From assembly GCA_947258375.1 (NCBI GenBank), contig CAMYIJ010000030.1:1-33676 (forward strand): a stretch of 33,676 nucleotides of DNA, written 5' to 3'. The position numbers were made by a program, and so were the translations under genes. The DNA comes from an uncultured Acidimicrobiaceae bacterium (GTDB lineage: Bacteria; Actinomycetota; Acidimicrobiia; Spongiisociales; UBA5794). Below, piece after piece: positions 14,790-23,136 of the stretch. The notes beneath the pieces are model-generated. The model was not told the DNA's origin. It worked only from the letters and a program-made list of their open reading frames with translations, and searched no databases. Each line of letters begins with the position of its first letter. Within the stretch, counting starts at the first letter, position 1.

Positions 14790-16830
14790 TTCAGACCTCA
14801 TTCGAGACAAGCCATGGGCGGAGGGTCTCAACCAGGAGCAGAGCGCGGCCGTGCATCACACGGGAAGCCCTCTCCTGGTTGTGGCCGGGGCCGGAAGCGG
14901 GAAGACGCGAACACTGGTGGCACGGGTAGCTCGACTCATCGACGGCGGAGTGGCCGCGGATCGAATCCTGTTGCTCACCTTCACGCGGCGGGCCGCGGCC
15001 GAGATGTTGCGCCGGGTCGATCGCCTGGTGAACACGCAGACATCCGGCCGGGTCTGGGGCGGGACATTTCACGGGATCTCCCATCGTTTGCTGCGACGCT
15101 TCAGCCCGGCGGTCGGCCTGGCTGAGGGCTTCACGATTCTCGACCAGGCCGATACCGAGGCCCTGTTCGGCATGCTGCGTGCCGAGCGCGGCCTCGGAGA
15201 GAAGGGCATCCGTTTCCCGAAGAAGGAAACGATCGCCGCCCTCTACAGCCGGGTTGTCAACCAGCAGGCCAAGCTCGACGAGATCACCTCCAAACACTTC
15301 CCATGGTGCACGGAGCATGTCGATCCGATACGCCAGCTCTTCCGCGATTACACCACCCGCAAGCGCGAGCACAACGTCATCGACTACGACGATCTACTGC
15401 TGTATTGGCGGGCGCTTCTGGAGTCGCCGTCGGCCGCAGCGGTCACGAGCATGTTCGACCACGTCCTCGTGGACGAGTACCAGGACACAAACCGCATTCA
15501 GGCCGACATCCTGGCCGGGATGTGCGCCTCGGCTGTGCCCACCGTCGTCGGTGACGACGCACAAGCTATCTACGGGTTCCGCGCAGCCGAAGTGGCCAAC
15601 ATGTGGGAGTTCGAGTCTCGTTTTCCCGGGACCAGGCGGATCACTCTCGACCAGAACTACCGCTCGACTCCGCAGATCCTCGCCGTGGCCAACGCCGTGA
15701 TGACCGAGGCGGAGTCCGGCTACGAGAAGAACCTGTGGTCGGTTCGCCAGGACGGCCCGCAGCCTGCCCTGGTGACCTGCCACGACGAGCCGACGCAGGC
15801 CGAACACATCTGTGAGCAGGTGCTGGCGCTGCGTGAGCTCGGCACCCCGCTCCGCGACCAGGCTGTGCTGTTCCGCACCAGCCACCACTCGGCCGGCCTC
15901 GAGGTCGAGCTGGGTCGGCGCAACATTCCGTTCGTTAAGTTTGGTGGGCTCAAGTTCCTCGAAGCCGCCCACATCAAAGATCTCACTTCCATGCTGCGCA
16001 TCGCGTCCAACCCCGAAGATGAACTCGCTTGGAATCGGGTGCTGCAGCTCATCCCCGGCATCGGCCCGGCGACTGCCCAGCGCATGTTGCAGAAGGCGGT
16101 CGCCCGGGCGGAGGTCGAATCGTGTTCGGTCATCGCGGCGTTCTGCGAGCTCGACATCCCGGTGCCCGCCGAGTCGCGTCCGATGTTGAGCGAGCTGCAG
16201 GCGGCGTTGCGCGACATAGTCGTCGAGCCCGAGATGCCGCCGGCTGCCCAGATCGATCGGTTGGGCGAGTTCTGTTCCCTTGCCTTCGATCGGCGCTACG
16301 AGGATGCCGCCGTCCGCATGGGCGACATTGCCCAGCTCGGCAAGATGGCTTCACCGCATCGCAACCGGAGCACCTTCCTGGCCGATATGGCCCTCGATCC
16401 GCCCAACAGCACCAGCGACCTGGCCGGGCCGCCCCACCTCGATGACGACTACCTGATCCTGAGCACGATCCACTCCGCGAAGGGCGGCGAGTGGCGGGCG
16501 GTGTTCGTCATCCACGCCAGCGACGGCAACATCCCCTCGGACATGGCGCTCGGCGAGCCCGGCGGCCTCGACGAGGAGCGCCGGCTCTTTTATGTGGCGC
16601 TGACCCGGGCCAAAGACCATCTCACCGTGACGGTTCCCCAGCGCTACTACCACCGCCGCTTCGGTGGCGACTCCGCCCACTCCTACGCCCCGCCGAGCCG
16701 CTTCATCGAGCCGGCCCGGCCCCACCTCGAGGAGTCGACCGCCGCCCCGTCAGTCGAATCCGCCGCCGCGATCGCCCTCGTCACCGACTCGGACGTAGTA
16801 GGCGACTTCCTCGAAAGCCTGTGGGGGTAG
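14782..16830 (+). CDS. UvrD/Rep-family superfamily 1 DNA helicase
   Basis: The 682-residue protein has all SF1A helicase motifs: Q-motif GLNQEQSAAV (15-24), Walker A AGAGSGKT (35-42), motif Ia TFTRRAAAEML, motif II DEYQDTN, motif III GDDAQAIYGFRAA, motif IV LDQNYRST, motif V STIHSAKGGEWRAVF and motif VI RLFYVALTRAKDHL. It unwinds DNA 3' to 5' and serves in repair or restart. The length is short of full UvrD1/PcrA (~720-770), and the C-terminus ends soon after motif VI without the PcrA Tudor-like tail. The start at ATG 14782 rather than GTG 14749 is set by the promoter and SOS box, which indicate DNA-damage induction. Confidence 0.93.
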   Translation: MFASDLIRDKPWAEGLNQEQSAAVHHTGSPLLVVAGAGSGKTRTLVARVARLIDGGVAADRILLLTFTRRAAAEMLRRVDRLVNTQTSGRVWGGTFHGISHRLLRRFSPAVGLAEGFTILDQADTEALFGMLRAERGLGEKGIRFPKKETIAALYSRVVNQQAKLDEITSKHFPWCTEHVDPIRQLFRDYTTRKREHNVIDYDDLLLYWRALLESPSAAAVTSMFDHVLVDEYQDTNRIQADILAGMCASAVPTVVGDDAQAIYGFRAAEVANMWEFESRFPGTRRITLDQNYRSTPQILAVANAVMTEAESGYEKNLWSVRQDGPQPALVTCHDEPTQAEHICEQVLALRELGTPLRDQAVLFRTSHHSAGLEVELGRRNIPFVKFGGLKFLEAAHIKDLTSMLRIASNPEDELAWNRVLQLIPGIGPATAQRMLQKAVARAEVESCSVIAAFCELDIPVPAESRPMLSELQAALRDIVVEPEMPPAAQIDRLGEFCSLAFDRRYEDAAVRMGDIAQLGKMASPHRNRSTFLADMALDPPNSTSDLAGPPHLDDDYLILSTIHSAKGGEWRAVFVIHASDGNIPSDMALGEPGGLDEERRLFYVALTRAKDHLTVTVPQRYYHRRFGGDSAHSYAPPSRFIEPARPHLEESTAAPSVESAAAIALVTDSDVVGDFLESLWG

Positions 16831-16859
16831 GTCTCGATCTAATCCTGATTCGATCGAAC

Positions 16860-19025
16860 TCACCCGCCGCGGACTAGGAACATCTGTTGCTGCTCGCCGC
16901 CGAAGCCGAGGAAACCGCCGCCCTCGTTCCAGCCGAGGAGGAGCATCGAGCCATTCCCAAAGGCGAGAGAGTTCGGGTGGAAGTTCGAGTCCTCCACCGG
17001 CAGGACAGACCAGTCCGTGCCGTTCTCCGAAAGGAAAATGCTGACCTCAGGGCGCTGGGGGCGGCGGTTGAACTCGTTCTCCCGACGGATGGCTTCCCAG
17101 GCCTGTTCGAACGCGAGGTCGTCGAACTCCACGACGACATCTCCGGTGTCGGGGTCGGTGATCGTGATCATGTCCCCGCGAGTCACATTTTCCTCGAAGA
17201 CCTCGACGACGGTCTCTCCCTCGCTGTCGATTACCTGGAACCTGCCGTCACTCGAGGCGAGCACGGTGAAGTCGCCGGCCTGGATCTCGGCCGGGCCCAG
17301 CGCGACGCCGCCGTTCTGGCCGTAGCCGACTCCGACAATGCCCCCGGCGCCTGTGAAGAACTGATTGATCGTTCCCCCGGGGACGTCGGTCTCGTTCCAC
17401 GTGGTCCCGTCGGTTGTCGTCCATATTCCTGATCGGCCATCGGCCTTGGCGGCACCTGCGGCGATGACGCGGCCATCCCAGGTTGTGAGCGCACTGGCCA
17501 GGAAATCGACGTCGGGCCGCGTCCATTCGTCACTGTCTTGCAGCCACAGAGTCGGTCCGAACTCACCCCAGGCGAGGGCAGCCGTGACGTTGTCGGTCAT
17601 GGCGAATGCCCCGATCCCCCCAGCTCCGGGCGGGGCGGCCGCCTGAGCCGTCTCCCATTCGACGCCGTCCTCGCTGGTCCACATGATTGAGCGGCCGCCG
17701 CTCATGAGCGCGACCAGTTCGGGATTCAGATCGAGTTCGTCCCATGACAGCGTTTCGACCAGGTTGCCCTGGTTGTCGTAGAACTGCATTCCGTTCTCGT
17801 CCTGGCCGTAGCCGTGACGGAGCAACTCCGGATCGACCAGATCGCGCAGCAGGTCTTCTGGATCGAAGTCGGCGCCCTGGTTGCCGACGATGGTGAATCC
17901 GGAGTCGCTGACGTTGACAGTGCTCACCCAGGTATGCAGGTCGACCACCTGGCCGTCGATCTCCACCGAGTCCTCGAGCGTTAGATCGACCCTGTTCCAG
18001 GTTTCCCGGTCCTCCGAAATGAAGACAAGAGCCGACTCCTGTCCCCGCATCTCATCGAACCCGGAACCGACCGCAACCAGGGCTTTCGGAGTAGCGATGA
18101 GCTGGTGAAACCACACGTTCTGGCCCCCGGCCGGCCCGGGAATCGCCGCCCAGTCGACTCCCGTGGACGACTGCATCATGACGGGACGCCCGCGATTGTC
18201 CATTCCCAGGAGGTAGAAATCCGTGCCGTCATGGGCCAGCGTCATCATGTTGTCGCCACTGACCGGCATCGGCACTTGCTCCCAGACGGCGCTGTCCGCA
18301 GTGAGGCCGATGACCGGTGCAGCGGATGGCAGCTCGCTTCCGATTGGTGGCTCAGTGCTGGCTGTTCCACCGGTGTTGATCACCGCCGTCACTCCGGCGA
18401 TTGCGGCGACCATCAGGGCGGCACCTGCACCAAATGCCCCGATCTTCTGCATGGTGCCCTTGGTCTTGACGGAGTCCAACCGAGTGAGCGGCTCAACGAA
18501 GCCGGCAGCCCGGCCTTGCAGGGCACGGCTCATCCGGTCCTCGCTGTAGCCGTCGGCCTCGAGCCGCTCCAGGAGGGATCGGGCGGCCGAGCCGATGCCG
18601 TCGGCCGCCAGCGCATGGCGGATCTCGCTGTCGTTCCATCCGAGGACGCTCCGCATCACGAGCAGTCCGCGCTCGTCGAGAGTCAGCGTCTTGAATCGAT
18701 CGATCGCCGCCGTGTCGAGATCCGCATCCGGATCGGAAAGCCGGAAGCCACCGGTCTGCGATCGCTTCCTACCGAGCCGGCGCCGCGCCCACTTGAGGGC
18801 AAGCCCCATGATCCCGACGTCGGGGGGAATGTGCGTCGGCTTGCGGATCCTGCGGCGCCAGGCCGTGAACCCGGCATCGACCGCCTCCGTAGCGAGATCT
18901 CGGTCGGCCGTGATGGTCGCCAGGGCCCGGTAGATCTCAGCGCGGCTCGCCGCGTACAGCTCCTCGAACGACGCCGCCGCGACCCGCTCGGAAGGCGTGG
19001 TAGCGAGTTCGTCCCCTCCGTTCAT
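16860..19025 (-). CDS. sigma-like cytoplasmic domain fused to TM helix and extracytoplasmic beta-propeller
   Basis: The 721-residue protein has three parts. Residues ~19-90 resemble ECF sigma region 2 (FEELYAASRAEIYRALATI, then ATEAVDAGFTAWRRRI and LALKWARRRLGRKR), although the usual DLVQE core reads EAVDA. Residues ~112-160 resemble region 4 (LTLDERGLLVMRSVLGWNDSEIRHAL). A single hydrophobic helix (~195-217) follows, then ~500 residues with repeated S-x-D/N-x-x-x-W blocks (STGVDW, SEDRETW, SEDGVEW, TTDGTTW, SENGTDW), as in Asp-box/BNR propellers. The propeller would be outside and the sigma-like part inside, suggesting a one-protein sensor. Whether the sigma part still binds polymerase is unknown. 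The ORF is open to 19388, but a leaderless -10 fixes ATG 19025. Confidence 0.8.
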   Translation of the reverse strand: MNGGDELATTPSERVAAASFEELYAASRAEIYRALATITADRDLATEAVDAGFTAWRRRIRKPTHIPPDVGIMGLALKWARRRLGRKRSQTGGFRLSDPDADLDTAAIDRFKTLTLDERGLLVMRSVLGWNDSEIRHALAADGIGSAARSLLERLEADGYSEDRMSRALQGRAAGFVEPLTRLDSVKTKGTMQKIGAFGAGAALMVAAIAGVTAVINTGGTASTEPPIGSELPSAAPVIGLTADSAVWEQVPMPVSGDNMMTLAHDGTDFYLLGMDNRGRPVMMQSSTGVDWAAIPGPAGGQNVWFHQLIATPKALVAVGSGFDEMRGQESALVFISEDRETWNRVDLTLEDSVEIDGQVVDLHTWVSTVNVSDSGFTIVGNQGADFDPEDLLRDLVDPELLRHGYGQDENGMQFYDNQGNLVETLSWDELDLNPELVALMSGGRSIMWTSEDGVEWETAQAAAPPGAGGIGAFAMTDNVTAALAWGEFGPTLWLQDSDEWTRPDVDFLASALTTWDGRVIAAGAAKADGRSGIWTTTDGTTWNETDVPGGTINQFFTGAGGIVGVGYGQNGGVALGPAEIQAGDFTVLASSDGRFQVIDSEGETVVEVFEENVTRGDMITITDPDTGDVVVEFDDLAFEQAWEAIRRENEFNRRPQRPEVSIFLSENGTDWSVLPVEDSNFHPNSLAFGNGSMLLLGWNEGGGFLGFGGEQQQMFLVRGG

Positions 19026-19032
19026 TCCGCCG

Positions 19033-19038
19033 AGCCTA
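19033..19038 (-). promoter_or_regulatory. -10 hexamer of leaderless promoter for the sigma-like/propeller gene
   Basis: TAGGCT on the minus strand ends 7 nt before the ATG at 19025. The palindrome ATGTGGACACAT (19051-19062) overlaps the expected -35 region and could be an operator. Confidence 0.5.
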
Positions 19039-19045
19039 GGTGTGT

Positions 19046-19107
19046 TTCCGATGTGGACACATTTTGGCGTCGCACAGCGGAATATGTTCCGATGTGCGAC
19101 GCCAAAA
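19046..19107. repeat. palindromic element C, complex inverted repeat
   Basis: TTTTGGCGTCGCACA (19062-19076) is perfectly mirrored at 19093-19107; after one mismatch the stem continues as CGGAA/TTCCG around a TATG loop. Next to it are the palindrome ATGTGGACACAT (19051-19062) and a direct repeat TTCCGATGTG (19046-19055 and 19087-19096). It lies between the E1 stop and the next minus-strand gene. The stem is followed by A residues, not T, on both strands, so it is not a standard terminator. Confidence 0.75.
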
Positions 19108-19132
19108 CCTCGTCGGACGTCGCCGAGCCCTC

Positions 19133-21160
19133 TCAGTACCTCGCCAGTTTCAGCGCCCGTTCGGTGATGCCGTCGACGCTGGGCATGATCTGGCTCTCGA
19201 GACCTCCCGCGTATGGGAAGGTGGGAATCTCCGGCGAGGCGTAACGCTGGACCGGAGCGTCGAGCCAGTCGAAGGCCTTCTCTCCGATCTGGGCGGCTAC
19301 CTCGGCGCCATAGCCGAGGAACTCGTTGTCCTCGTGAACGATCAACACCTTGCCGGTGTGCGAGACGGCGTGCTGAATCGACGGCCAATCGAGCGGTCGC
19401 AACGAGCGCAAGTCGAGGACCCGGGCACCGACTCCCATTTCGGAAAGGCGGTCTGAAGCCTCGACGGCGTAGTGGGCCATCGTGCCGTAGGCCAGGATCG
19501 TGACGTCGTCGCCGAGGCGCCGCAACGCGGCCTTGCCGAGCGGCACCACCCAGTGACCCTCAGGCAGCGGTCCCGTGGACAGCCGGTACAGCCGCTTGGG
19601 CTCGAGGATCATCACGGGGTCAGGATCAGCCACCGCGGATCGCATCAACCCGAGCACGTCGGCGGGGGTCGAAGGCACCGCGACCTTGAGGCCGGGGACA
19701 TGGGCGTAGAAGGCTTCGATGGACTGCGAGTGATACAGCGCGCCGTGGACTCCGCCACCGTACGGCACCCGGATGACCAGGGGGCAGGTCCAACGTCCAT
19801 TCGAGCGGTAATGAATCCGGGCGGCCTCGGAGACGATCTGATCGAAGGCCGGGTGGATGAAATCGGCGAATTGGATCTCGGCAATTGGACGTCCCCCGGC
19901 GCCGGCCATTCCAACGGCAATACCGATGATCAACGATTCGGCGAGCGGCGCATTGAATGCGCGATCGACGCCGTACTCGTCGGTGAGCCCCAATGTGGCC
20001 TTGAAGACGCCACCCTTGGGATCGGCGACGTCCTCGCCGAAGACGCGGACGTCCTTCGAGCTCTCCATTGCATCATGGAGCGATCGGTTGATGGCGGTGA
20101 TCATGTTGACCTCGGGCCCGTCCGGCACCTGCTCGATCGAGGTCACAGCCGCGCTGGGGACGATCGGGTTGGCGTAGACGTGGCTCATCGCATCCGACGG
20201 CGCGGGAGCCGCTTCGGCGGCGGCCACGGCGGCGGCAACGATGCCGTCGACCTCCTCGTTGAGCTCATCTTCGAATTGCTCGCTGAGAAGTCGTGCCTCG
20301 ATGAGGTATTGGCGCAGGGCTTCGATGGGGTCGCGCCGCCGCCACCTCTCGACCTCTTCGGGACTGCGGTACTTCCTGTCGTCGTCGTCGGAAGTGTGCG
20401 GCCGGAGCCGATAGGTCTTGGCCTCGATGAGGGTAGGGCCCTCGTCGTTGCGAGCTCGCTCGACGGCCGCGGCCATGACGCCGTAGACCGCCAGAATGTC
20501 GTTGCCGTCCACTTCGATACCGCGTATGCCGTACCCGGCGGCGCGTTCTGCGACGCCCCCTGCGACCTCCTGGGCCTGCGGCACGGAGATGGCGTACAGG
20601 TTGTTCTGGATGAGAAAGATGAGCGGCAACCTGTGGATCCCGGCGAAGTTCATGGCTTCATGCCAATCACCTTCCGACGTGGCGCCCTCGCCGGACATGA
20701 CTGTGACGACGCCGGTGGTGCCTTCGGCCTTGAGCCGGTAGGCGATGCCGCAGGCATGCGGGAACTGCGTGGCGATGACCGATGAGTGGGTGAAGACGTT
20801 CCGGTCCGGTTCCGACCAGTGGTTGGGCATCTGCCGCCCGCCGCTGGCCGGATCGGCCGCCCGAGCGAACACCGAGAGGAACAGTTCCTCCGGAGTCAGC
20901 CCGAGGGCGAGGTTGTAGGCGATGTCGCGGTAGTAGGGCAGGGACCAATCACGGCTCGGGTCGATGGCGAAGGCGGCGCCCACCTGGGAAGCCTCGTGGC
21001 CGGCCACCGACACGACGAACGGCACGCGTCCCTGCCGATTGAGGGCCCACATCCGGTCGTCGACACGCCTCGCCATCAGCATGGCTCGGTACATGTCGAC
21101 CACTTGTATGTCAGTGAGGCCCAGCGCCTGGTGGCTCTTCGTATTGTCGAGATTCAACAT
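19133..21160 (-). CDS. branched-chain 2-oxoacid dehydrogenase E1, fused alpha and beta subunits
   Basis: The 675-residue protein joins E1-alpha (~1-318) and E1-beta (~350-675), which are separate genes in most bacteria. The alpha part has the TPP motif from GEGATSEGDWHEAM (157-170) to the IQNN end (184-187) and the loop RLRPHTSDDDDRKY, whose HTSDD pattern favours branched-chain over pyruvate substrates. The beta part has FGEDVADPKGGVFKAT, FNAPLAESLIIGIAVGMA and EIQFADFIHPAFDQI, then the C-terminal transketolase domain (ILAYGTMAHYAVEAS, ARVLDLRSLRPLD). It decarboxylates 2-oxoisovalerate-type acids and loads the acyl group onto E2 lipoate. No E2 or E3 gene is in the window. Its ATG lies within the last codons of the upstream dehydrogenase gene (7-nt overlap), so the genes are coupled. 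Confidence 0.92.
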   Translation of the reverse strand: MLNLDNTKSHQALGLTDIQVVDMYRAMLMARRVDDRMWALNRQGRVPFVVSVAGHEASQVGAAFAIDPSRDWSLPYYRDIAYNLALGLTPEELFLSVFARAADPASGGRQMPNHWSEPDRNVFTHSSVIATQFPHACGIAYRLKAEGTTGVVTVMSGEGATSEGDWHEAMNFAGIHRLPLIFLIQNNLYAISVPQAQEVAGGVAERAAGYGIRGIEVDGNDILAVYGVMAAAVERARNDEGPTLIEAKTYRLRPHTSDDDDRKYRSPEEVERWRRRDPIEALRQYLIEARLLSEQFEDELNEEVDGIVAAAVAAAEAAPAPSDAMSHVYANPIVPSAAVTSIEQVPDGPEVNMITAINRSLHDAMESSKDVRVFGEDVADPKGGVFKATLGLTDEYGVDRAFNAPLAESLIIGIAVGMAGAGGRPIAEIQFADFIHPAFDQIVSEAARIHYRSNGRWTCPLVIRVPYGGGVHGALYHSQSIEAFYAHVPGLKVAVPSTPADVLGLMRSAVADPDPVMILEPKRLYRLSTGPLPEGHWVVPLGKAALRRLGDDVTILAYGTMAHYAVEASDRLSEMGVGARVLDLRSLRPLDWPSIQHAVSHTGKVLIVHEDNEFLGYGAEVAAQIGEKAFDWLDAPVQRYASPEIPTFPYAGGLESQIMPSVDGITERALKLARY

Positions 21161-22242
21161 CTCTCCAGTTCACCTCCCGGGCTCATTCGCGTCTTGAGCC
21201 CTCCGATAGTCTCGATTCTGGTCTCGGCCATACGAATCGCGGCGGTCGCCGGGTTGACGCCGTCCCGATCGGCGACGCCGAAAACGCAAGCAACATTGCC
21301 GGCGATGGCATCGACGGCGGCCGCGGCCTTCTGCCAGTCGTAGCCGCCGACCTCGTGGGCGATATTGATTACTCCGCCGGCGTTGGCGACGAAGTCGGGA
21401 ACGTATGTGATGCCGCGGTCTGCGAGCCGGTCGGCGTCCTCCGGGGTGGCCAGCTGGTTGTTGGCTGCGCCGACGACAGCCTCGCACCGCAGCCGGGGAA
21501 TCGTCTGCTCGTTGAGCGCACCGCCCATGGCGCACGGCGAAAACACGTCGCATTCCACATCCCAGATCTCGTTGGTCGCAACGACGGTCGCACCGTATTC
21601 GGCCTGCACACTCTCCAGGGCGGAGGCATTGACATCGGTGGCGACCACCGTGGCGCCCGCCTTGGTGAGTCTTTCGACGAGGCTCGTGCCGACCTTGCCG
21701 ACGCCCTGCAACGCGATCGTGCGGCCGGCTAGCTCCTCATCAGCCCACAGCCGGGTCGCCAATGACCGCATCGCCGCCATGACTCCGCGAGCGGTCGCCG
21801 GTGACGGGTCCCCCGAGCCGCCGTGTTCGATCGAGAGGCCGGCGACATGCTGCGTCTCGCGGCGAATCATGACCATGTCCGTCGTTGTCGTCCCGACGTC
21901 CTCGGCGGTGATGTAGCGGCCACCGAGGCTGTCGACGATGCGCCCGTAGGCCCGCAACAAACGCTCGGTCTTGTGTTCGATGGGATCGCCGATGATGACG
22001 GCTTTACCGCCGCCGAGGTCGAGACCGGCGGCCGCCGACTTGAGGCTCATGCCGGCCGAGAGCCGCAGGACGTCTCGGAGGGCTTCCTGTTCGTTTGAGT
22101 ACATAAAAAAGCGAGTCCCGCCTAGAGCGGGACCGAGGGCTGTTGAGTGGATTGCGATGATGGTCTTCAATCCGGATGCCGGGTCATGGCCAAACACCAC
22201 CTGTTCGTGGGTGGCCGTGCCTATCGCTTCGAATACTCCCAA
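21154..22242 (-). CDS. leucine/valine (Glu/Leu/Phe/Val family) dehydrogenase
   Basis: The 362-residue enzyme oxidatively deaminates branched-chain L-amino acids with NAD. It has ALGPALGGTR, the substrate-binding Lys68 in GMSLKSAAAGLDLGGGK and catalytic Lys80, matching the classic LeuDH positions, then the TAEDVGTTTTDM loop and the NAD fold IALQGVGKVGTSLVERLTKAGATVVATD. Leu versus Val preference cannot be told. The start is TTG 22242 with AAAGGAG 8 nt upstream. Together with the overlapping E1 gene it gives the first two steps of branched-chain amino acid breakdown. A terminator-like hairpin lies inside its 5' coding part. The intergenic gap upstream (22243-22380) holds the divergent promoter region. 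Confidence 0.92.
   Translation of the reverse strand: MGVFEAIGTATHEQVVFGHDPASGLKTIIAIHSTALGPALGGTRFFMYSNEQEALRDVLRLSAGMSLKSAAAGLDLGGGKAVIIGDPIEHKTERLLRAYGRIVDSLGGRYITAEDVGTTTTDMVMIRRETQHVAGLSIEHGGSGDPSPATARGVMAAMRSLATRLWADEELAGRTIALQGVGKVGTSLVERLTKAGATVVATDVNASALESVQAEYGATVVATNEIWDVECDVFSPCAMGGALNEQTIPRLRCEAVVGAANNQLATPEDADRLADRGITYVPDFVANAGGVINIAHEVGGYDWQKAAAAVDAIAGNVACVFGVADRDGVNPATAAIRMAETRIETIGGLKTRMSPGGELERC
22105..22133 (-). terminator. terminator-like hairpin plus six-T run inside the dehydrogenase gene
   Basis: On the minus strand a 7-bp stem GTCCCGC/GCGGGAC with a 5-nt loop (22115-22133) is followed after 4 nt by TTTTTT (22105-22110). It encodes part of the conserved GPALGGTR segment and the two Phe after it, about 110 nt after the start codon. 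It could be a coincidental product of the conserved protein sequence or an intragenic attenuator. Confidence 0.4.
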
Positions 22243-22366
22243 AGCGGAAACTCCTTTGGACTGGTATGCCTGGTCCCGATCGCTGACGGCGAGAGGTTGA
22301 TGCCCACTTCAGATTCTAGTGGCGTGAGGACGGATACGGCTGTGTCGGCAGTGCAGCCGGACCGGG

Positions 22367-22372
22367 TAGCAT
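22367..22372 (+). promoter_or_regulatory. -10 hexamer of probable leaderless promoter for the hypothetical gene at 22381
   Basis: TAGCAT lies 8 nt before the ATG at 22381, after CGGG. It supports the short start over the longer open frame from 22147. Confidence 0.4.
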
Positions 22373-22380
22373 CGTGCTTC

Positions 22381-23136
22381 ATGATCAGCGCCTCATACCT
22401 CCGGGTGTACTCGCCGGCCGGCCGGGCCGATGCCCGTTCCCTCGCCTCCAACCAGTGGGGCCGGAACGTTGTGCGTGCCGACGGCTACTTCGTGTGGGCG
22501 GAGTCCGATGACGATGATGCCTTCAAGGTCGAGTGGAATGGTTCGACTCTGATTTGTCCGCGCAACGGCCGCCTGAGGATGCTGGAGGGAATCGTTGCCT
22601 TTGGCAACGTCAACCCCGGTGCCGAGCTGTTGCCGGCCACTGCGGTGCAGCGCGCCGCCGATGAACTGCTACGCATCAAGTCCGGGGCTCCCCGGGCCCG
22701 TTCCCACATCCTGACCTCGCCGTGGCAGGTGCCGCTGCGGTGGTTCAGCGCCTTTGATCCCGAGGATCGTGAGCTCTACGACGTCGGAAGCGACGTCTCG
22801 CTCCGCTATCGCACGGATCTGGATGCCGCCGTGGAAAGGGTCTCGAGTGCCGTCGAAATCATCGATCGGGCCGGCTTCGATGACAGCCTCATCGAGGTTG
22901 TCGAGGATCTGGAACGGTGGCTCAGGGGCTTTCCCGACGGCTCGATGCTGGAACTCGACTACGCCTCGGTCGCCCAGCAGTTCACAGCTGTCGAACTGGC
23001 CTTCGACGAGTCGGTCGCGCGGATTCACGAGTCTCTCGATGCGCTCGATCAGCTCGATTTCGAGCTAGCGGGGGAGAAGTACGCTGAGGTTGCGGCCCGT
23101 TGGGTATCCGCCCAGGCCTTGTCTTACGTCAACTAG
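22381..23136 (+). CDS. conserved actinobacterial hypothetical protein
   Basis: The 251-residue soluble protein starts MISASYLRVYSPAGRADARS and contains YFVWAESDDDDAFKVEWNGSTLICPRNGRLRMLEGIVAFGN. The 'SYLRVY' opening followed by a short 'ICPR..LRMLEG' block recalls a conserved actinobacterial family of unknown function, from memory only. The C-terminal half is rich in Asp/Glu and hydrophobics and probably helical. No membrane segment or signal peptide is visible. The longer open frame from 22147 is rejected because it overlaps the divergent dehydrogenase gene. Its stop shares a CTAG with the stop of the convergent menC-like gene, so the two coding regions overlap by 4 nt. Confidence 0.72.
   Translation: MISASYLRVYSPAGRADARSLASNQWGRNVVRADGYFVWAESDDDDAFKVEWNGSTLICPRNGRLRMLEGIVAFGNVNPGAELLPATAVQRAADELLRIKSGAPRARSHILTSPWQVPLRWFSAFDPEDRELYDVGSDVSLRYRTDLDAAVERVSSAVEIIDRAGFDDSLIEVVEDLERWLRGFPDGSMLELDYASVAQQFTAVELAFDESVARIHESLDALDQLDFELAGEKYAEVAARWVSAQALSYVN

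Noticed and set aside
14037..14831. Minus-strand open frame of 264 codons opposite the LysE-type gene
   Set aside because: Composition is Arg/His/Gln-rich and it crosses two promoters; the LysE-type protein on the plus strand is clearly membrane-like.
19472..20785. Plus-strand open frame of 437 codons opposite the E1 gene
   Set aside because: The opposite strand holds conserved E1 motifs; this frame shows no recognisable domain.
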